From an uncultured Erysipelotrichaceae bacterium (lineage in GTDB: Bacteria; Bacillota_I; Bacilli_A; Erysipelotrichales; Erysipelotrichaceae), in contig CANPNQ010000086.1 of the NCBI GenBank assembly GCA_947575425.1, forward strand, positions 1 through 5,704: a stretch of DNA of 5,704 nt, read 5' to 3'. Each line of letters begins with the position of its first letter. The first letter of the stretch is position 1. Positions 1 to 5,704 of the stretch are shown in pieces. The position numbers were made by a program, and so were the translations under genes. The notes below the pieces were generated by a model. The model made no database searches. It saw nothing but the letters and a program-made list of their open reading frames with translations, and was not told the DNA's origin.

Positions 1-1870
1 TTTTCGTTGCGACAATCGTTACCGTTCCTGCGCCTTTGATCGTCACTGCGCCGCTATTGGGATTGATATCGATCACATTGGTTGGCTCTCCTGCTTTTAA
101 ACTATAAGTTACAGGATTGGTATTGGTACTACCTTTGACGCTCGCATACACAGATACATTCGTATCAGTGAAATTCACTGTTTTTTGATTGATCACCGTA
201 TTGGATGTACTGTTCTCATAAAATTTTAAATCCTCTGCTGCCGCTACTCCTACATTGATCGTAACCGGGATTTCCTTGGTACTCCATTTATCACTGACTG
301 TCACGGTGATCTGATAGCTTCCCACCGATAAATTCGCTTTGGTGGTGATCATGCCTGTCGTAGCATTCACTGCGAAGAACGATCCATCTCCATCACTCTT
401 GATTCCATACGTATACGTGATATTTCCGCTTGTGACATTATCCGGTGTTCCCGGCTCCCCTTTGATCGTTCCGATTGTACCATTGATTTTCACATTGGTA
501 TCAGCGGCGGTAAAGGTTGGCGTATTGACATCAGAAGAATTGACATGCGGTATTACACTGCCATTTACTTGAGAATAGATCACAATCTCTTTTTCTGTAT
601 AGGCAGTATTGTAATTATCTTCCCCGCTGCTTGGATCATCATCGGCAGTTGCCCGTATCTTCACTATGCCATAAGCACCGTTACCTTTATACGTAATCTC
701 ACCGCTATCAGGATCAATATCAATCAAACTGATATCCCCGCCAACTTTGGAATAAGTGATTTTCACACCATTATTAGGTGTCGCAGTAGCGGTTTCATTC
801 CATCCTGCTTGTGCATCCGATATGCTTTTCTTTGTCTGATTGGGATCATCAAAAGCAATGGTTGTCTGCACTCGATCGATTTTCACATGAATTACGCCTG
901 TTTCCTTTGTGCGGTAAGGATCTTGAGTTAAATCACCCGGTTCATAATATAATCTATCATTCGTACTTTCATCCACAACCTTCACCTTAAAATAATAATC
1001 TCCAGCAGGTAGCTGTTTTAAAAGCTTAATTTGTGCTGTTCCATTCGTTGTATCGGCATTCAATGAAAAATAAGCAGAAGGTGTTGCATAGGTGCCATTC
1101 CCACTGGCATCTGTATCGTAAACATAAAAGTGATAAGGTCCTTCACCTTCTGTCGTATCTATACTCACGATTGCTTGTCCAATCTGATTAAGTGCGTCAG
1201 AATAAGGCTTTGATATGCTCGTGCTACTGGAGCTAATCGTTTTAATGATCCCCTTTTGTGGAAGCCTAGCTTTTACAATAGGGATATAAAGCAAATAGTG
1301 AGAGCTTCCCATAGCATTCATACCGCTAAATATATAATTATATCCGCTCACAGCTAAAGTATTATAGCTACCATAACCATTTTTCCAATACATATAACGA
1401 TATCCTGTCGCCGGATCTTTATCCTCTAGCCATATACCGTAATCAGGTCTCAAAAGATCCATAGGTGCTAAATTTGTTTCACTACTAGTAACCAGCATAT
1501 ACTCATTAAGCGACATTGGTTTTATATTATTAATAATGCTTGACCTTATAAAAAATCCAGTATCATCGTCATGACCGCTCGCAAAAGCAGTTGCGGTATC
1601 CACGACACAAGCATCCGTTGTATTCAAATAAGAGCCTCCGCATGCATTATCATGTGAGCCGAAATAGCCATAATCCCCATCAGTATAAAATAAAAACCAA
1701 GTATAGCCACCCATTTCAAATGTACTAGTTCCTGTACGTTCAAACGCATCACCAACCGCATAGTAAGGATGTGCCACCGGAGCCGCACTCATCTGTTGAT
1801 TATAAAACGCATATCCCACCGTAAAAGTCCCCATTAAAGCGATTAATGATGTCAATAACTTCTTCCACAT
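1..1870 (-). CDS. Secreted multidomain surface protein with cadherin/Ig-like stalk (gene B), 3' end outside window
   Basis: An open frame of 623 codons runs off the window edge with no internal stop. I prefer the ATG at 1870 (MWKKLLTSLIALMG...) to the in-frame ATG at 1876, because the AAAGGA at 1880-1885 lies 9 nt before the former and only 3 nt before the latter. Residues 1-21 form a signal peptide. Residues ~30-205 are an unrecognised, Gly/aromatic-rich N-terminal domain with C77 and C88. Next come a cadherin-like unit (~232-330, with GPYHFYVYDTD and DYYFKVKVVDEST), a BIG2-like unit (~345-432), a clearer cadherin-like unit (~452-540, with TYTYGIK, TTGMITTKANL, YQITVTVSD) and the start of another BIG2-like unit (~545-623). 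It aligns through its visible length with the upstream gene. Export is supported by the signal peptide; wall anchoring is inferred from the paralogue, because the C-terminus is not visible. An adhesin role is an inference. The ligand is unknown. Confidence 0.88.
   Translation of the reverse strand, partial: MWKKLLTSLIALMGTFTVGYAFYNQQMSAAPVAHPYYAVGDAFERTGTSTFEMGGYTWFLFYTDGDYGYFGSHDNACGGSYLNTTDACVVDTATAFASGHDDDTGFFIRSSIINNIKPMSLNEYMLVTSSETNLAPMDLLRPDYGIWLEDKDPATGYRYMYWKNGYGSYNTLAVSGYNYIFSGMNAMGSSHYLLYIPIVKARLPQKGIIKTISSSSTSISKPYSDALNQIGQAIVSIDTTEGEGPYHFYVYDTDASGNGTYATPSAYFSLNADTTNGTAQIKLLKQLPAGDYYFKVKVVDESTNDRLYYEPGDLTQDPYRTKETGVIHVKIDRVQTTIAFDDPNQTKKSISDAQAGWNETATATPNNGVKITYSKVGGDISLIDIDPDSGEITYKGNGAYGIVKIRATADDDPSSGEDNYNTAYTEKEIVIYSQVNGSVIPHVNSSDVNTPTFTAADTNVKINGTIGTIKGEPGTPDNVTSGNITYTYGIKSDGDGSFFAVNATTGMITTKANLSVGSYQITVTVSDKWSTKEIPVTINVGVAAAEDLKFYENSTSNTVINQKTVNFTDTNVSVYASVKGSTNTNPVTYSLKAGEPTNVIDINPNSGAVTIKGAGTVTIVATK
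1808..1870 (-). other. Signal peptide of gene B
   Basis: Residues 1-21 have a short basic start (MWKK), a hydrophobic core (LLTSLIALMGTFTV) and a small-residue cleavage context ending GYA before FYNQQ. A second possible cleavage lies after MSAA (residue 30). This supports Sec export and helps fix the start at 1870. Confidence 0.8.
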
Positions 1871-1879
1871 AACCATACA

Positions 1880-1888
1880 TCCTTTCCC
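1880..1888 (-). promoter_or_regulatory. Ribosome binding site of gene B
   Basis: On the minus strand GGGAAAGGA precedes the ATG at 1870 by 9 nt. The ATG at 1876 is only 3 nt away and the ATG at 1880 overlaps the site and opens a frame of only 26 codons, so this site decides the start. Confidence 0.6.
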
Positions 1889-1894
1889 TATAAG

Positions 1895-1912
1895 TGTCTA
1901 TTTAAGTAGACA
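1895..1912. promoter_or_regulatory. Perfect 6+6 palindrome, candidate operator (copy 1)
   Basis: TGTCTA at 1895-1900 and TAGACA at 1907-1912 form a perfect inverted repeat with a 6-nt spacer, 24 nt before the gene B start codon. It has no GC-rich stem or T tract, so it does not look like a terminator. Its size and symmetry fit a dimeric regulator site. A related copy lies at 1999-2016. No regulator family is identified. Confidence 0.4.
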
Positions 1913-1920
1913 TTCATGGA

Positions 1921-1963
1921 CATAGGAAAAAGATATTAAAATATACGTTTCAGCATAGGAAAA
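1921..1963. repeat. Exact 10-bp direct repeat CATAGGAAAA
   Basis: CATAGGAAAA occurs at 1921-1930 and again at 1954-1963, a period of 33 bp. The first copy lies inside the extra 16 nt that separates the AT-rich block from the palindrome in the gene B-proximal module. It may mark the event that inserted those bases. It is short and in AT-rich DNA, so chance is not excluded. Confidence 0.4.
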
Positions 1964-1991
1964 CAGGGAAAATATTACTGATTTGCCCTGT
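1963..1991 (-). terminator. Candidate rho-independent terminator after gene A
   Basis: On the minus strand ACAGGG pairs with CCCTGT, one mismatch (C opposite T) follows, then AAAT pairs with ATTT round a 7-nt loop. The 29-nt hairpin begins 56 nt after the gene A stop and is followed by a short TTT run then CC. The weak T tract suggests leaky termination, so some read-through into gene B is possible. On the plus strand no T run follows the hairpin. Confidence 0.45.
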
Positions 1992-1998
1992 CTCGTTA

Positions 1999-2016
1999 TG
2001 TCTACTTTTGTATACA
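1999..2016. promoter_or_regulatory. Imperfect palindrome, candidate operator (copy 2)
   Basis: TGTCTA at 1999-2004 and TATACA at 2011-2016, with a 6-nt spacer, match copy 1 with one half-site mismatch. It lies just downstream of the gene A stop. Its similarity to copy 1 extends into the flanks (see the duplicated AT-rich block). Confidence 0.3.
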
Positions 2017-2047
2017 TTCTGATATTAAAATGTATCTTTCAACTTAG

Positions 2048-5000
2048 TCATTCTTCTTGTTTTCTTTTGAATAGAATGAATAACATCATTCCTAGTGACA
2101 TACAGCCAAGTTCCATGTACATCATCATATTCGTTGTATCACCTGTTAACGCTCCTCCTACATGATCCCCCGGATAATAGCTTCCCTGTACGTCTTTGTT
2201 TGGCGCATCTTGCCCTTTTTGATCATCCTTGGGATCTTCCGGTTCATCAAAATGCATCGTATCGTATTCAAATGGTTCATTTACATTATGCTCCGGTTTC
2301 CACTCGCTGATATCCTTCAGATTTTCATCCGGCTTCCCATCCCGATCTATGTCCACGTTGATGTCGGGTTTTCCATCTCCTGTGCTGTCGATATCCACAT
2401 CAGGGATCAGATCGCCATCTGTGTCAATGTTGATGTCTGCCACATCATCACCATCTAAATCGATATTCACATCAGGTCTGCCATCTCCATCTGTATCGAT
2501 ATTCAAGTATGGTTGATACACTTTTTCATCCACTGAATCATATTGTAATCCTTGACACTTATAATCTTGATCCGGTTTCCAATCATGGATCTTAGTGATA
2601 TTCACAACCGGAGTTTTCCCATCCTTAGATATATTTAAGTGTGGTTTGAAATCACCCTTTGTATCAATGTCAATATCGGGGATCAGATCGCCATCTACAT
2701 CTATGTTGATCTGCGGCTTGGCGGTAATACCGCTGGAGTATTGGATATCTCCTAAGGTCACACATTTGTTTGGCTTCCATTCTTTCAGAATCACTAGATT
2801 GAGGTCAGGTTTGCCATCACTATCCGTATCTATGTTCAAGTCTGGCTTTCCATCTCCATTACTGTCAATGTTGTAGTCCGGTATGCCATCCTCATTGACA
2901 TCTCCATTGATCGTGATATCATTGCCTTCCTCATCCTTGATCTGTATGTTCAAGTCCGGACATCCATCATCATCCACATCCCAGAAATCCTTGTTTCCAT
3001 TGTCTATGACATTCAGAAGTCCTTCCTTTATGGTGAAGATATAGTTGGGATAGTTGTCATTTAATGTTGTATAGTTTTTGCTTGTGATCGGATAAGAACC
3101 GATTGGGCTATACTTTCCCGCGGTGGTGCTTAACTGAATCACACTCGTATCTACGTTATCTTTTACTCCATTCCATGAAACCAATTCATGACTGATATCC
3201 TTGATTGTCAGTGTCGGATTTTCTTCTAAGCGTTTCTTTGTCTTATCCTCTATCTCAATCGTGATCGGTTTCGGTAATACCTTGATCTTCACACTCTTGG
3301 TAAGTGGTAATTCTCCATCGGCTGTCCGTGTCACCTTGATCGTGATCTCTGTACTTCCACTGTTTCCAATCGCATCAAATTCTGCCTTGTTTCCATTCAC
3401 CTGTGGAGCGCTGATGAATACTTGATTATCTGTTTCAAAGGTGTACTGGACATTTGTACTCATACTGTCATCCTGTGTGCTTCGTATCGTAAAGTGATCT
3501 CCATACGTGATCTTTCCCGGTGTTGTGATCGTAAGCGATGCTTCATCCGCTCCTAAGATATGAAGGGTTCCTTCTGCCTTCGCCTCTTTATAATTGCGAT
3601 CTGCGCTCTTTGTCGCATGAAGCTTGATATCCTTTCCACTTGCGTCATTCCAACTGTATTGAATTGTTTCTCCATCATTCGTCCATGCGATACTATGATC
3701 CTCACTTGGATCTATTTCCACCATGGTATTTCCTTCTGTATCTAATACTCCATCCGTTAACATGTTTGGGGTGATACTTCCTGTTCCATTCACTACCGTG
3801 ATCGGATTCTTTTCAAACGCTATCACTCTTACCCCTTTATCGATATCTATCGGTAGTTCGATCGTTTTATCCACATAGTTTCCACTTGGATCATGGCTCG
3901 TTGCCTGTACAATCACATTTCCTTTTTGATTATTCAAACTTGCATTTAATATCGTTACCAAACCACTAGGATCTACGCTGATCACATCCGTTGGACTTCC
4001 TGCCTTTAATTGGTATGTGACTGTGCTTCCGCTTGGATATCCGCTGGTATATAACTGGAATGTCTTACTTGGCGCATAGGGTTCAACATAGGGAGAGTAG
4101 ATACCGCCACTCTTTGGTAATTCATTGCTTAAAGTAGAATCCGTATAGATAAAGTTCTGATCTCCTGTCGTTACCGTAAAGGTCAATGTTGCTTGTGCAT
4201 CTGCCTGTCCACTGGCGCCTTGTTTCTCTGCGACGATAGTTACAGTTCCTACACCCCTGATCGTGATTGCTCCGCTGTTGGGATTGACCTCGATCACATG
4301 GGTGGAGCCATCCTGTATTTTATAAGTCACCGGATTGGTATTACTGCTTCCTTTGACTGTCGCAAACACAGATACATTCGTATCGGTGAAATTCACTGTT
4401 TTGGTATTGATCACTGTATTGGATGTACTGTTCTCATAGAATTTCAAGTTCTCTGCCGCAGCCAAGCCTACACTGATCGTTACCGGTATCTCCTTGGTGC
4501 TCCATTTATCACTTACTGTTACCGTAATATTGTAAGAACCTGTGGTTGTCGATAAATCGGCGGTTGTTTTTATTTCTCCTGTATTAGGATTGACGCTGAA
4601 GTAATTATAATCATCAATATTTTTGATTCCATACGTATAAGTAGTTGTGCCGCTTGTGCCATTATCGGGTGTACCCAATGTACCCTTAATCGTACCGATT
4701 ACACCATTTGGTTTGATATTGGCATCGCTTGTCTGAAAGGTAGGATTAATCGTATCAGAAGAATTGGTATGCGGTGTTACATTACCACTCACTTCTCGAT
4801 AAATAACAATTTCCTTTGTCGTATCAGCGGGATTGTAACCATCATATGCGCTGAGTGGATCATCGTCAACTGTTGCCTTGATTGTCACTTTGCCATAACC
4901 ACCTCCAGCATAAGTGATCGCACCGGTATCAGGATCCAAATTAATTAAACCGACACTGCCACCACTTTTAGAATAAGTAATCTTGGCGTTCGTATTCGGA

Positions 5001-5197
5001 TTGGCGGTCGCCGTCTCACTCCATCCCGCTTGTGCATCTGCTACGCTTATCTTTGCTTGATTGGGAATATCAAATGCAATGGCAGGCGTAGACTTCTTAA
5101 TAGAAATATGGATCACATCTGTTTTTTTTGCTCGATAAGTATCTTGCGTAAAATCACTTGGCTCATAATACAAGCGAACATTCGTACTCTCATCCAC
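2048..5197 (-). CDS. 3' piece of frameshifted wall-anchored surface protein (gene A): stalk domains, Asp-rich repeats, sorting tail
   Basis: This frame reads 1049 codons from a GTG at 5197, but the GTG is the inner Val of KVKVVDEST, a stretch conserved in gene B. The frame opens at 5224, and translation should enter from the 5' piece. By residue: BIG2-like unit ~45-135; cadherin-like ~155-244 (YFSVNPNTGEI, ITVTVSDKWS); BIG2-like units ~250-343 and ~348-452; two further Ig-like units ~457-548 and ~552-640; MBG-like unit ~643-731 (ITIEIEDKTKK...GSYPIT...NYIFTIKEGLLNV). Asp-rich 12-residue repeats run 739-958. An acidic linker ~983-1013 is followed by ALTGD (1016-1020), a hydrophobic span and KRKQEE. 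The product is expected to be an extracellular stalk with a wall anchor. On its own this piece lacks a signal peptide and a good ribosome binding site, so it is probably not made as a functional protein. Domain names come from sequence style, not a search. Confidence 0.8.
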   Translation of the reverse strand: MDESTNVRLYYEPSDFTQDTYRAKKTDVIHISIKKSTPAIAFDIPNQAKISVADAQAGWSETATANPNTNAKITYSKSGGSVGLINLDPDTGAITYAGGGYGKVTIKATVDDDPLSAYDGYNPADTTKEIVIYREVSGNVTPHTNSSDTINPTFQTSDANIKPNGVIGTIKGTLGTPDNGTSGTTTYTYGIKNIDDYNYFSVNPNTGEIKTTADLSTTTGSYNITVTVSDKWSTKEIPVTISVGLAAAENLKFYENSTSNTVINTKTVNFTDTNVSVFATVKGSSNTNPVTYKIQDGSTHVIEVNPNSGAITIRGVGTVTIVAEKQGASGQADAQATLTFTVTTGDQNFIYTDSTLSNELPKSGGIYSPYVEPYAPSKTFQLYTSGYPSGSTVTYQLKAGSPTDVISVDPSGLVTILNASLNNQKGNVIVQATSHDPSGNYVDKTIELPIDIDKGVRVIAFEKNPITVVNGTGSITPNMLTDGVLDTEGNTMVEIDPSEDHSIAWTNDGETIQYSWNDASGKDIKLHATKSADRNYKEAKAEGTLHILGADEASLTITTPGKITYGDHFTIRSTQDDSMSTNVQYTFETDNQVFISAPQVNGNKAEFDAIGNSGSTEITIKVTRTADGELPLTKSVKIKVLPKPITIEIEDKTKKRLEENPTLTIKDISHELVSWNGVKDNVDTSVIQLSTTAGKYSPIGSYPITSKNYTTLNDNYPNYIFTIKEGLLNVIDNGNKDFWDVDDDGCPDLNIQIKDEEGNDITINGDVNEDGIPDYNIDSNGDGKPDLNIDTDSDGKPDLNLVILKEWKPNKCVTLGDIQYSSGITAKPQINIDVDGDLIPDIDIDTKGDFKPHLNISKDGKTPVVNITKIHDWKPDQDYKCQGLQYDSVDEKVYQPYLNIDTDGDGRPDVNIDLDGDDVADINIDTDGDLIPDVDIDSTGDGKPDINVDIDRDGKPDENLKDISEWKPEHNVNEPFEYDTMHFDEPEDPKDDQKGQDAPNKDVQGSYYPGDHVGGALTGDTTNMMMYMELGCMSLGMMLFILFKRKQEE
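2051..2155 (-). other. C-terminal wall-sorting signal of gene A (ALTGD type)
   Basis: The last 35 residues read as a sorting signal: GALTGDTTN, a hydrophobic span (about residues 1024-1043, interrupted by E1029) and a basic tail KRKQEE. The order motif-hydrophobic-basic is that of sortase substrates. The motif is ALTGD rather than LPxTG; TGD-type variants are usual in Erysipelotrichia and some Clostridia. No sortase gene is in the window. Confidence 0.75.
2294..2986 (-). repeat. Twelve Asp-rich 12-residue repeats in three arrays (calcium-binding type)
   Basis: The unit is about 36 bp, encoding [N/D]-h-D-x-[D/N]-x-D-G-x-P-D-h. By gene A 3'-piece numbering: array 1 at residues 739-799 (four units, the first set apart), array 2 at 831-865 (three, the last degenerate), array 3 at 899-958 (five in perfect register). 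Each array is closed by a WKP motif (W807, W873, W966). The Asp ladder resembles EF-hand loops and thrombospondin type 3 repeats, so calcium binding that stiffens the wall-proximal stalk is a reasonable inference. DNA similarity between units is visible: an identical 18-mer occurs at 2403-2420 and 2679-2696, exactly 92 codons apart. Confidence 0.85.
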
Positions 5198-5201
5198 AAC
5201 T

Positions 5202-5224
5202 TTAACCTTCAGGTAATGGATGAA
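5202..5224 (-). other. Frameshift junction, 17-nt deletion relative to gene B
   Basis: The two frames of gene A overlap here. Gene B has 18 nt between its CCT (Pro) and AAG (Lys) codons, whereas gene A has 1 nt at the same place. The net loss of 17 nt moves the reading into a frame that meets TAA at once. The sequence TTACCTGAAGGT (5205-5216) sits at the junction and fits both the end of LPEG and the start of YLKV. Confidence 0.8.
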
Positions 5225-5704
5225 TCAAATTAGCCTTTGCGGTCCCGTTTGCATTGTCTGCATCAAGGGTGAAATAATTAGATGGTATGGTATCATTTCC
5301 TTTACCGCTGGAATCCGTATCATATACATAGAAATGATAAGGTCCTTCTCCTTCGACAGTATCGATATGAACCATTGTCATACCAGATTGATTCTTAGAA
5401 TCATAAAAATATTTTGTGATGTTTGTTTGATCTGCCAATACTGATTTAATAATCCCTTTTTGGGGAAGATTGATCTTGATGAGTGGCATATAACGAGCCG
5501 CATGATGCTGACCCGAATACTGCCTTCCTTCCATAATATACTGATGACCCGGAATGAAAATATTATCTCCCGAAGGAACATCCCAATAAAGTACGTGTTC
5601 ATTGGTAGTCGAACCTTTGTCATTTAGCCATATGTAAGGGCCAAAATATCGATCCATTAGAGTAAAATCTGTTTCATTGTTTGTAAATAGGTCATATTCA
5701 GCAA
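5202..5704 (-). CDS. 5' piece of frameshifted gene A (N-terminal domain and first cadherin-like unit), start outside window
   Basis: The frame is open from the window edge and stops at a TAA at 5202-5204 after 166 visible codons. The internal ATG at 5657 is not the start, because the conserved stretch AEYDLFTNNETDF lies upstream of it. By alignment with gene B about 120 residues, including the signal peptide, lie beyond the edge. The visible part covers the second half of the unrecognised N-terminal domain (IWLNDK, LPQKGIIK) and most of a cadherin-like unit (GEGPYHFYVYDTD, ANGTAKANLIHPLPEG). It ends exactly where gene B continues DYYFKVKVVDEST, and that continuation is found in another frame downstream. 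If translated as it stands, it would be secreted without the stalk or wall anchor. It is best read as the 5' part of one disrupted gene spanning 2048 to beyond 5704. Confidence 0.8.
   Translation of the reverse strand, partial: AEYDLFTNNETDFTLMDRYFGPYIWLNDKGSTTNEHVLYWDVPSGDNIFIPGHQYIMEGRQYSGQHHAARYMPLIKINLPQKGIIKSVLADQTNITKYFYDSKNQSGMTMVHIDTVEGEGPYHFYVYDTDSSGKGNDTIPSNYFTLDADNANGTAKANLIHPLPEG

Larger units (their letters stand above)
1932..2041. repeat. Duplicated AT-rich intergenic block (1932-1952 and 2021-2041)
   Basis: The two 21-bp blocks begin with the shared GATATTAAAAT and end with the shared TTTCA, with 18 of 21 positions identical. Each sits on the same side of one palindrome copy. 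The block-to-palindrome spacing is 1 nt in the copy nearer gene A and 16 nt in the copy nearer gene B. The arrangement suggests a duplicated promoter or operator module, but I could not find a convincing -35/-10 pair in either copy. Confidence 0.5.
4219..5704 (-). repeat. Segment of gene A duplicated in gene B (matches 1-1509)
   Basis: Gene A from the window edge to about 4219 is colinear with gene B from about 1509 to 1, with an offset of ~4195 at the 5' end and 4218-4221 at the 3' end. Similarity is uneven. The N-terminal domain shares roughly a third of residues by eye, while a 64-residue stretch around KFYENSTSNTVIN shares 57. One 34-bp DNA stretch (151-184 versus 4369-4402) differs at a single base. 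This is a tandem duplication, possibly with later exchange. Confidence 0.85.

Noticed and set aside
545..931. Plus-strand open frame of 128 codons
   Set aside because: It lies antisense inside gene B, has no ribosome binding site I can see, and its protein is an odd Ile/Cys-rich shadow of the repetitive minus-strand coding sequence.
1877..2047. A sigma-A promoter for gene B
   Set aside because: TTGAAA- and TAATAT-like hexamers exist on the minus strand, but none pair at a 16-18 nt spacing, so I do not call one.
1983..2165. Short plus-strand frame over the intergenic gap and gene A tail
   Set aside because: It overlaps the sorting-signal codons in antisense and lacks a convincing ribosome binding site.
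2162..2876. Plus-strand open frames across the Asp-rich repeat region
   Set aside because: They are repetitive (PSPS, SGFPS) because they read the complement of the 36-bp repeats. The minus strand gives a sensible repeat protein.
2294..2986. Regularly spaced repeats as a CRISPR array
   Set aside because: The 36-bp periodicity is in frame, imperfect and has no unique spacers; it encodes the Asp-rich protein repeat.
5122..5129. A8 homopolymer (minus strand) as a phase-variation switch that restores gene A
   Set aside because: It lies downstream of the TAA at 5202-5204, so slippage there cannot rescue translation from the 5' piece.
5195..5197. GTG at 5197 as a genuine start of a separate 1049-residue protein
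   Set aside because: The GTG is inside KVKVVDEST, which is conserved in gene B as an internal strand. There is no signal peptide and no well-placed ribosome binding site, and the frame opens upstream at 5224.
5202..5210. Programmed +1 ribosomal frameshift at GGT-TAA-A joining the two gene A pieces
   Set aside because: The direction is right, but the peptidyl-tRNA for GGT would re-pair poorly and no stimulatory element is seen. The fused product would also lack residues present in gene B, which a deletion explains better.

Overview
The window looks like part of a cell-surface protein locus from a low-GC Gram-positive bacterium (Bacillota). The best guess is a gut or oral member of the Erysipelotrichia or a related Clostridia group. 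The grounds are AT-rich codon use, purine-rich ribosome binding sites, long Ig/cadherin-like stalk proteins, and a C-terminal tail of the form ALTGDTTN-hydrophobic-KRKQEE, a wall-sorting style common in those groups. The taxonomic call is an inference from style, not from a marker gene.

Everything readable is on the minus strand, so transcription runs from high to low coordinates. Two tandem paralogues fill the window. The upstream one (gene A, from beyond position 5704 down to 2048) is seen from partway through its N-terminal domain to its stop. It is split by a frameshift near 5205-5216 into a 5' piece (5202-5704, open at the edge) and a 3' piece (2048-5197, whose frame actually opens at 5224). 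Comparison with the paralogue shows that exactly 17 nt are missing at the junction, which explains the split. The 3' piece encodes a stalk of about seven Ig/cadherin/MBG-like beta domains, then twelve Asp-rich 12-residue repeats in three arrays, an acidic linker and a wall-sorting tail.

A 177-bp gap (1871-2047) follows. It holds a terminator-like hairpin and a duplicated module built round a TGTCTA-N6-TAGACA palindrome. The downstream paralogue (gene B, start at 1870, running off the window at position 1) has an intact signal peptide, an unrecognised N-terminal domain, and the same order of stalk domains as gene A. Its C-terminus lies outside the window.

Together the genes look like a duplicated, probably wall-anchored adhesin-type surface protein pair with a diverged N-terminal tip and a strongly conserved stalk. 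Gene A in this strain (or this assembly) would make only a short, unanchored N-terminal product. No RNA gene, CRISPR array, transposase or enzyme is visible, and no stretch over 300 bp lacks a gene. Ligand and function are not known from the sequence.
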